A stretch of DNA of 64,000 nt from Mucidula mucida (Eukaryota > Basidiomycota > Agaricomycetes > Agaricales > Physalacriaceae). A program made the position numbers and the translations under genes. Where the stretch lies: contig JADNYV010000007.1 of NCBI GenBank assembly GCA_015501055.1, forward strand, positions 1-64,000, read 5' to 3'. Under the pieces are notes generated by a model. It was not told where the DNA came from and ran no database searches. It saw nothing but the letters and a program-made list of their open reading frames with translations. Positions within the stretch are counted from its first letter, which is position 1. Every line of letters starts with the position of its first letter. Shown piece by piece: positions 57,310-64,000 of this stretch.

Positions 57310-58596
57310 TTAGGCTGTTAATCCGGCTACGATGTCTGTCGAATTCATGACGAAACCATGCACTGTGCTTCTTGTCCGTACTTGGAGAATTGAATTCGGA
57401 CAAGGCCACGCACATTTTGCATTATACAGAACCATTTCGGTCGCGTAGCTTGGCGATGTTGTCGCGGACGCGTCTTGCACAATGATTGCATCGTATCCCT
57501 GATAGGAAATAGTATACTCCAGCTCAAAGAACTCATGGCGAACGAACCTTGTAGTATGCGTCATTGTATGATCCATATACGCACCTTACAGTTCCGATGA
57601 GCAGATGGTCGAGACATGAATAGCTCGATAACACTCACTGATCGATATTAACCCCAGAAAAGAAAAGCGTAGAAATCTCGTTGGCTTCCGTGTAAATGCC
57701 CATAGGCGTCTGCGCCCCCCACAAGCAGCTCTGTCGGTCTGCAAAGAACATTAGCGATGCAGATGCAAACCAATCGCAGATACTCACTCTTCGGGAAGTA
57801 AACATCAGTACCCGCAGCGATGCCCTCCTCCGCCAGCGCCAACAGAGGCCCATAAGGCTATAATCATCATCATCAATCAGTCACACCTAGGCCTCACACC
57901 ACCACGAACCTGAGTATTATAATACCCCTCCATCAACTTACGCCCATAATCCACACCCCCATACACGCCCATCTCCGACCCGACACTCGCCTCCGCGTTC
58001 TTCGTCCCATTAGCCCCCGTGCTCGACGCGAAGCCGTACTTGTACGAGGGGCCGATGTTCAGGATATCGTACGTGTTGAGGCCCCACTGGCACCAAATGA
58101 CCTTGGCGCCCGCCTGGCGGAACGCGTGCACGGCGTCGATGGTCGGCTGGATGGCGGCGAGGCCGTCCGCAAAGTACGCGGAGGTGTAGTTTGGGTTGAG
58201 GAAGTAGTCTATTTGGAATGACGATGAGTTGGGGGAAGAGAGTGATAATGGAGATACTACGGACTCTGCATGTCGATGATAACGAGCGCGCTGTTCTCCG
58301 GCGAGATGTGGATCGGTCCCCTACACACATATACGCAGTCAGGAATAGCAACTGAAGCGAAATATCCTTCCGCACTTGTCCCCAGAGCTTATCGTCTTCG
58401 TGTTGTTCGTGTTTCCGCGCGTAAGATCAAAGCCCCCACTCTGGGAATACTTCCAATAATTGTAGTAGTTCCCAAACGTCGCCTCCTCCACCGGCGCGTC
58501 ATTGCGCCCTTGCACGACAAACGGGTTCGCAAGGACCGCCGCGGGAACGCAAGCCAAAGCCAAGAGCGGCAGACTCAAGTACGCTGGGAAGAACAT
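57310..58596 (-). CDS. secreted isochorismatase-like cysteine hydrolase
   Basis: Cysteine hydrolase of the isochorismatase/nicotinamidase superfamily, exported. Start MFFPAYLSLPLLALACVPAA at 58596, a signal peptide cut near VLA|NPF (an upstream in-frame ATG at 58647 would bury it). Exons read: PVEEATFGNYYNYWKYSQSG; ALVIIDMQ (catalytic Asp) | NYFLNPNYTS; VIWCQWGLNTYDIL; GTDVYFPK (catalytic Lys) | NRQSCLWGAQTPMG; FFSGVNIDQ | CVYGSYNDAYYK | GYDAIIVQDASATTSP. The nucleophile Cys starts a small exon that is easily missed, spliced as CA | G-TGC. The cis-peptide position before it (GVNIDQC) fits the family. The stop at 57310 follows MNSTDIVAGLTA. Substrate unknown; intracellular relatives cleave isochorismate or nicotinamide, but secretion argues for another amide or ether. 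Confidence 0.85.
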
Positions 58597-58839
58597 GGAT
58601 GATGGGCCGTCACGAGTCAGACTCGAAGCACCCATTTCCCAGCGCACCCACGCCGGTTTATCAAGGCCCGCTTATCGCGAGATAGCGTCAACCAACCGCC
58701 CGCCCCGTCCCAATTTCGAAATAGACGTGCGCCGTTGGCCCGATTTTGACTTTCGAAATGGAAGTCGCTTGATTGTCGTATCGCATACACAAGTCAAATT
58801 ACACTGTCATGTTTCCTACTATACCTCTCAACCTGCAAC

Positions 58840-60235
58840 CTACTTGGTCGCACCGTTCTCTTTGCGTCTAATCTCAGGCTCGATGGGGAAGCGCTGCTCC
58901 TCTGGAGGCACGGAATACAGCCTCTTCCAGATCGGCGCAAGCACTTCGGGCGTTTTCCATGCCAGCTCATCATTGCGCAACCACAACCGGATGAGATGCC
59001 GCCTACCAAGACGTCGGTCAAAGACCACAACTAAACACGAAAGATGACGCGTACCTGTGCTTTTCGTCATCCCGGAACGCGTCGCGCGCGTGAAGCAGGC
59101 CCATGCTGTTGATGTATTGAATGTCGCCCTTTTGAAAGTTTAGTGCCAAAGAGAACTTTTCCGCATTGAAGTGCAGCGCATCAAGAGCTTCCGCTTGGGC
59201 TTCTGTAATAGGAGGAATATTTGGACTACGACGTTGCGCGTTGTAGCCAGTGAAGTGGCGGCGAGAGTACTGGATGACGACATGCCCATCTTCGTTATAT
59301 AGAAGAGGACGCTCGGTGTATCCGGGATTACCACCAAAACTAAAACTATATGTCAGACACGGGTACATAAGAATCAGGAAAAGAGTCAAGAACCTATCTA
59401 GAGGCCAAGGTTGCGACAGCGTGTGTATCAGATCCGGTCGAGTCTTCGCAATCTCATTATAGACGCGTCCGCCGCTGCTAATTCTGGATGTCCCTCCCTC
59501 AGCAGAGTTCTCAATCGCCAGTAGGGCAATCAAATCTCCAATGTCCGTATGAAAGACCTGTTTATCGGTGTTATACGCCGCATTGCCGATACCGCCTTTT
59601 TCGTGCGCATGACTAACAGTGAGGTCCTTGATGTGGGCCAGGACGGCGCCTGTGGAGTCTTGTTTGCCTCGAGCGGAGCCGACATGAGAGGAGATGCCTA
59701 AAATAAATAGAAGTCGAGCTCAACCTTCATATGAAGCCATCCAAAAAGCTGGCACCTACCGGTATAAACGATAGCCAACTCGGTTTTAGAGTATTTATCA
59801 ATGGGGATGGTACGTATGACGAAGAACCCCCGTCCAGAGTAGAGTTCTTGGGCCAGGTTCCATAGAACTGGGCCGAGAGAGGGCAGAGGAAATGTGTCTC
59901 GCCCGATGTAGCCCATAGGCTTCTTCAGGCCTGTCAATACTATATTAGCATAATAGTACGAAGCCAAGGAGAAAGGAGACACCTTTGAAGTGCTCTAGGG
60001 CTTCGTCGATCTCTTTTAACTGCGTTTCGCTAAGTTGGTAGACCCACTGTTCCTCATTTGTCCAATCATTCCCTTCCCAGACGTTCGGGCCTTCGACTTG
60101 GGGAGGGAAGTTCTTTGGCAGCGGCACATGAGCGAGATGTGGGTCCAGCTGGAATCGTCGTGCTGTGCGGAGGCGATACTTTTCGAGGTCTGGGTGGTAA
60201 GAGATGTCGGGCTGTTTAGGGATCGTGATACCCAT
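58840..60235 (-). CDS. TauD/TfdA-type Fe(II)/2-oxoglutarate dioxygenase
   Basis: Alpha-ketoglutarate-dependent oxygenase, about 385 aa. Start MGITIPKQPDISYHPDLE at 60235. A TATAAAAA (minus strand, 60285-60278) lies about 45 nt upstream. Seen: GLKKPMGYIGRDTFPLPSLG and GRGFFVIRTIPIDKYS after intron 1; the iron site FHTDIGD (HxD) in the exon ending at 59398; NEDGHVVIQYSRRHFTGYN; and the distal pair INSMGLLHARDAFRD with the second iron His and the oxoglutarate Arg. After the last intron (DEKHR | HLIRLWLRNDE) the end is RRKENGATK. Five introns, all short. No targeting signal. Fungal members of this class often act on sulfonates or on gamma-butyrobetaine-like acids; substrate not inferable here. 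Co-directional with the secreted hydrolase, 243 bp apart. Confidence 0.85.
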
Positions 60236-60277
60236 GATGGCGAAAGTTGGTATTTCAGAGTGATTGCTCCCTTGCGG

Positions 60278-60285
60278 TTTTTATA
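60278..60285 (-). promoter_or_regulatory. TATA box of the TauD/TfdA gene
   Basis: On the minus strand TATAAAAA about 43 nt before the ATG at 60235. Confidence 0.5.
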
Positions 60286-60655
60286 TCCTGGACGGAGCGC
60301 CACCCCTCGGAAACGACTCGTGGAAGGATTGCCTGGGGTTTTTGACCCAATGCACTGGGTATTCCGGCCAAAAATCTCTGGAAAAAGAATTCCAAGAGAG
60401 GGAGTTTGAGAGAGTACACCAAGGTCTTAAGTAAGCTCAGAGAGCCTGGTCAACACTGTAAAAAAGCAAAAAAAAATCTCCCGCTGCCGCGGAATCGGCG
60501 CGGCGCACGTTCTGTACCAGTGATGCCTACGAAAACACGAAGTTTTATATCCACAAAGGTCTACATCACGCTGTAGCAGGACTGCAGCTAGTATCACGAG
60601 TTCCTGCCATGAAACAGCTAGAAAGACAGTATGTATAGTAGTGGGAGTGCGCGCG

Positions 60656-60709
60656 GGCGATGGCAGGTAAGTCGCTGACTAATCGAGCCGGACTTACCTG
60701 CCATTCGCC
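60656..60709. repeat. palindrome 1 with CAGGTAAGT arms
   Basis: Left arm 60656-60673 (GGCGATGGCAGGTAAGTC), loop 60674-60690, right arm 60691-60709. The right arm is the reverse complement with one extra base. This is an 18-nt near-perfect inverted repeat. Confidence 0.85.
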
Positions 60710-60844
60710 AGATTCGGCCATGGGCAGCGCTCCTTCAATAGAATGACTTTCAAAGTTGGTAGTACCAAGACAGGTTAATCATTTTGAGTAGCTAACTGGC
60801 TGCTGGAGCGGCCCACCGTCTCGAAAGAACAAATTTCGCGCTGT

Positions 60845-60904
60845 GGGACTTACCTGCCACTGCCTATTCGGGAAGCCGATCAACGGCATTGCAGGTAAGT
60901 ACCC
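60845..60904. repeat. palindrome 2, same arms in opposite order
   Basis: GGGACTTACCTGCCACTGCC (60845-60864) is imperfectly inverted at GGCATTGCAGGTAAGTACCC (60885-60904). The arm core GCAGGTAAGT is the same as in palindrome 1, but here the reverse-complement form comes first. Confidence 0.8.
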
Positions 60905-61540
60905 AGCTGATCGGGTAATAAACCTTGCCTGGCGCCATAGAGCCAAGACAATAGAAAAAGGTTAGTAAATGCATGACGAGTAGAAAGGGTGAGATGAACT
61001 GTTCGATAAAGTCAGGCGGTGCCTAAAGTAAAGGAAAACATCGTGGCAAGTATTCTCACACCAGGGTAAAGTGATAGGCCTTGGGAAAGCCGTTAAGAGT
61101 TTTCGAGAATCAAGGAACGTCGAAGATGTATATGAGCGTACTCCAACGGCCGTGGCTAGGACGGACGGCATGACCTAACACGCGAAAACTGTGGCGCAAT
61201 AGCGCTGAACTGGAGCCAGAGTGCGAATGCTTTTGCATTTGGAGAATAAGCGTGTAATTCTGAACACCAGAGAAGGAGACATGAGAGCAGCCACTGATGT
61301 GATACAAGGAAGAAAATCATCGCGTGATACGAGAAGAGCAAGGAGTTTGGGGACCGTCAAAGTAGGTGTCGCCAGCTCCCCGAGACTCGGGAACCAGTGA
61401 CATGGTAAGATGGATAACACGCTGGGATAAACCGGACTACCGCTGACCCGCGCAATACAAACCGAAGGGAGTATGGGCTGCCACCTGAGAAACAATGGTC
61501 GGTCATGACTGCAAGAAGAGGAAAGACGAGTTACATGACA
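60905..61540. other. intergenic, nothing recognised
   Basis: 3' flank of POP7. Several overlapping minus-strand open frames (60962-61495) in all three frames suggest compositional openness, not a gene. Confidence 0.3.
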
Positions 61541-62245
61541 CTAAACTGTCTCCATCACGTCGTCATCCTGAGCCGGACCGGGGGCAGGATTAGAACGACC
61601 ATGGGACTGGGCTTGGGTTCCCTTTGAGGACGCGCCTTTGCCCATGGCACTGGGTATGGACATGACGACCTTGAGAGTGGATTTTCCGCGCGTCTGGTAG
61701 CTGATGTCTTCTTCCTCGTCGTCAGGAACGATCTCATCCTGCACTTGAACAGTATCCGTCGTGTAATCGATGCGAATGTCGTCGGCAGAGTACGGCAGAA
61801 TCGGGGGCAGGGCGAGGGCCAATTTGAGAAGATGGGGGATCGCCGCGCCCATTGCGCTCAGATGAAGACTCGTGTATCTGCACGACGCTTAGTACACGAC
61901 ACCGGCAAGCGGGTAGCCTTACCCGTCTTTCATGATGAGATCCTTACATCGACGCATATATGCGGCCAAGGTGGTCTTGCGCGATATGCAGATGAGGTTC
62001 TTGCCTTCTTTGTGCGCCGAGCGCGGGCCGGTCGCTGACACCGACCTGGGCACTGTTGGGAAAGGCCGCGGCGGAGCTAGCTTGACGATGTGCTTCCGTT
62101 TCGGCGGGACATTGACTGTTTCCGATCCGTTGTTGGGCTCCGCGTCGTCATCATTAGCCGCCACTGGGCTCGCTGCCGTCGACAGTCTGACTCGCTTTCG
62201 TTTCCGCCCAGGCAAATCAGACTCATTTTTGCGTTTGGAGGCCAT
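61541..62245 (-). CDS. POP7: RNase P/MRP subunit POP7 (Rpp20-like)
   Basis: Alba-fold protein subunit of RNase P and RNase MRP, needed for tRNA 5' and pre-rRNA processing in the nucleus. 219 aa from two exons, 62245-61923 and 61877-61541 (donor GTAAGG, acceptor GTGCAG, joined as KDG | YTSLHLS). The N-terminus is Lys/Arg-rich ([19 protein letters not shown]), a likely nuclear signal. The Pop7 core is [41 protein letters not shown], then a beta strand [20 protein letters not shown] and [18 protein letters not shown]. These match fungal Pop7 in order and spacing. The acidic and Gly/Ser tail is lineage-specific. It shares a short divergent promoter with eRF1. Confidence 0.85.
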
Positions 62246-62394
62246 GGTTGCAGAAGCTGGGGTTCAAGATGCCACGTGCACGTGCTTGAAAACTTCCATC
62301 TTGCCTCCTTGTCCTCTTACCACCACCACCTCCGGCCCTTGGCCTGTATCAAAACCGCCTGATCTATCTCTAATCGACCACCAGGCAGCCCAGA
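62246..62394. promoter_or_regulatory. 149-bp divergent promoter between POP7 and eRF1
   Basis: The two start codons are 149 bp apart on opposite strands, so both leaders and core promoters must fit here. No TATA box; there is a CCACCACCACC/pyrimidine-rich stretch near 62322-62332, as in many TATA-less housekeeping promoters. Confidence 0.6.
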
Positions 62395-63994
62395 ATGAGT
62401 CAAGATGCGGCAGAGCAGAATATTCAGATGTGGAAAGTGAAGAAGCTCATCAAGAGTCTCGATTCCGCGAGAGGGTATGCTTTTTTGACTGTTCGATGGC
62501 GCTGATCTTGACTTGTCAACAGCGCTGGGACATCCATGATCAGTCTTATCCTTCCCCCAAAGGTGAGCACCTTGTACCCCATATTGATCCCCAATCAACT
62601 CGCTCGCAGGATCAAATATCGCGGGCGTCCGCAATGTTAACGCAGGAGTACGGCACAGCGTCCAACATCAAATCCCGCGTCAATCGTCTATCTGTACTGG
62701 CCGCTATCACTTCTACACAGCAGCGACTCAAGCTTTATAATCGCGTGCCCCCAAATGGCCTTGTTCTCTTCGTGGGCACTATTCTCACGGACGAAGGTAA
62801 AGAAAAGAAGGTGAGCCTTGGTACTTTTGCCCTGCCATGTAGCTGATTTCATCGCAGGTCTCGTTTGATTTCGAACCGCACAAGCCCATCAACACGTATG
62901 CATTTTCATTATTGGTATCTTCCGTTCTGATCTCAGTCAGGTCTCTATACCTCTGCGATAACAAATTCCATACCGAAGCACTCTCCGAACTCCTCGAATC
63001 AGATTCCCGGTTCGGTTTCATCGTCATGGATGGTAACGGCACCCTTTTTGGCACTCTCGCTGGCAACACGCGTGAAGTCATCCACAAATTTACTGTCGAT
63101 CTCCCCAAGAAGCACGGCCGTGGTGGTCAATCTGCTCTCCGTTTCTCGCGTCTTCGTGACGAAAAGCGACACAACTATGTCCGCAAGGTCGCTGAACATG
63201 CTGTTCAGCACTTTATCACCAATGACAAGGTCAACGTCACCGGTCTTGTTCTGGCGGGAAGCGCGGACTTCAAGACCGAGCTTAGTCAGAGTGACATGTT
63301 CGATGGTCGACTGGCTGCCAAGGTTATCAAGGTCGTTGATGTCAGTTACGGAGGCGAGAACGGCTTTAACCAAGTAAGTTGTCATTTCCCCTCGCGTAAA
63401 CGTCGCTAATCATTCATAGGCTATCGAACTCGCGGCAGAATCTCTCGCCAACGTCAAGTTTGTACAAGAGAAGCGCCTCATTCAAAAGTACTTTGATGAG
63501 ATCAGTCAAGACACTGGCAAGTACTGTTTCGGCATTGAAGACACCCTCAAGGCTCTCGAACTTGGTGCGGTTGAGACCCTCATTGTTTGGGAAAACTTGG
63601 ACGTGACGCGCTATATTCTTCGCAATGCCGCAGGAGGTAAGTACTTATCATTTTTTGAATGTCCCCTCTCTAAGTCCGGTCCTCAGAGGAAATCATTGTC
63701 TATAGCAACAAAGAGCAGGAAAAGGATCGCGACAAGTTTCTGGATAAATCTACCGGCCTTGAGATGGAACAAGCCGAGGAACCACAAGCTCTACTGGAAT
63801 GGTTCGCCGAGAAATACAAGGAATTCGGAGCCAACCTCGAGTTTGTGACTAACCGGTCTCAGGAGGGTGCACAATTCGTGAAAGGCTTCGGTGGCATTGG
63901 CGGGCTGTTGCGGTACAAGGTCGACTTTACGAACCTGGCCTCGATCGACGAAGATGATGATGACGAGTTCTACTCGGATGACGATGATATCTGA
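62395..63994 (+). CDS. SUP45: translation release factor eRF1 (SUP45)
   Basis: Class I termination factor that reads all three stop codons and triggers peptide release with eRF3. Start [20 protein letters not shown] at 62395; stop at 63992-63994. Exons join as SARG | [13 protein letters not shown] | [10 protein letters not shown], then a long run of exons. Seen: stop-codon recognition motifs NIKS (in [10 protein letters not shown]) and YLCDNKF (YxCxxxF); the peptidyl-transfer GGQ in [17 protein letters not shown]; the M-domain segment KHNYV-like [14 protein letters not shown]-type [17 protein letters not shown]; and a C-terminal minidomain ending in an acidic tail ([14 protein letters not shown]) that contacts eRF3. 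The length is close to 440 aa, as expected. All functional motifs are standard, so stop-codon usage should be universal. Confidence 0.95.
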
Positions 63995-64000
63995 CGGTGC

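Noticed and set aside
61175..61495. 106-codon minus-strand frame near the palindromes
   Set aside because: Several overlapping frames are open here at once and none resembles a protein family.

Overview
The window is nuclear DNA of a filamentous basidiomycete, almost certainly an Agaricomycete. Evidence: genes are broken by many 45-60 nt GT-AG introns, and the gene content includes families found mainly or only there (FunK1-type and related fungal kinases, DUF6535, DUF6699 and DUF7702 proteins). A CBM1-linked GH10 xylanase and a GH3 glycosidase suggest a plant-polymer decayer. No tRNA, rRNA, CRISPR array, plasmid or phage feature was seen.

Layout. 0-2.8 kb: two decayed genes. 2.9-6.7 kb: two tandem paralogous protein kinase genes on the minus strand, each rebuilt here exon by exon. 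7-9 kb: a Ser/Pro/Gln-rich repeat protein. 9.5-13.7 kb: a membrane-anchored beta-propeller plus amidohydrolase protein. 14.4-17.6 kb: a DUF6535 membrane protein. 17.7-18.7 kb: a DUF6699 protein. 19.2-19.9 kb: a decayed, intron-containing copy of the 3' half of the amidohydrolase gene. 20.1-24.4 kb: a meiotic SPO22/ZIP4-like TPR protein. 25.1-30.9 kb: a 1 kb direct duplication carrying a broken and an intact short-chain dehydrogenase, enclosing an F-box-like gene and a DUF7702 membrane protein. 31.3-34 kb: a FunK1 kinase. 35.1-38.1 kb: a GH3 glycosidase with two frame breaks. 38.9-41.7 kb: a large orphan membrane protein. 42.9-44.9 kb: the CBM1-GH10 xylanase. 45.2-46.8 kb: a tandem GNAT acetyltransferase pair, first copy internally deleted. 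46.9-49.8 kb: a HAM1-like protein. 49.9-55.8 kb: a gene-poor stretch with a diverged dispersed repeat. 55.8-57.2 kb: an orphan with a mitochondrial-type N-terminus. 57.3-60.2 kb: a secreted isochorismatase-like hydrolase and a TauD/TfdA dioxygenase. 60.7-60.9 kb: paired palindromes. 61.5-64 kb: POP7 and eRF1 divergently transcribed from a 149 bp gap.

Functional picture. Housekeeping genes (POP7, eRF1, HAM1-like, ZIP4-like) are interspersed with lineage-specific and secreted genes. The xylanase, GH3 enzyme, secreted hydrolase and dioxygenase fit extracellular degradation and scavenging, but nothing shows they form a cluster.

The most unusual signal is in the xylanase gene. To keep the GH10 acid/base motif in frame, splicing must use a 2-nt exon followed by a 14-nt exon, each bounded by good splice sites. 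A second theme is recurrent decay: several genes have ghost copies nearby, and several otherwise good genes carry single-base frame shifts.
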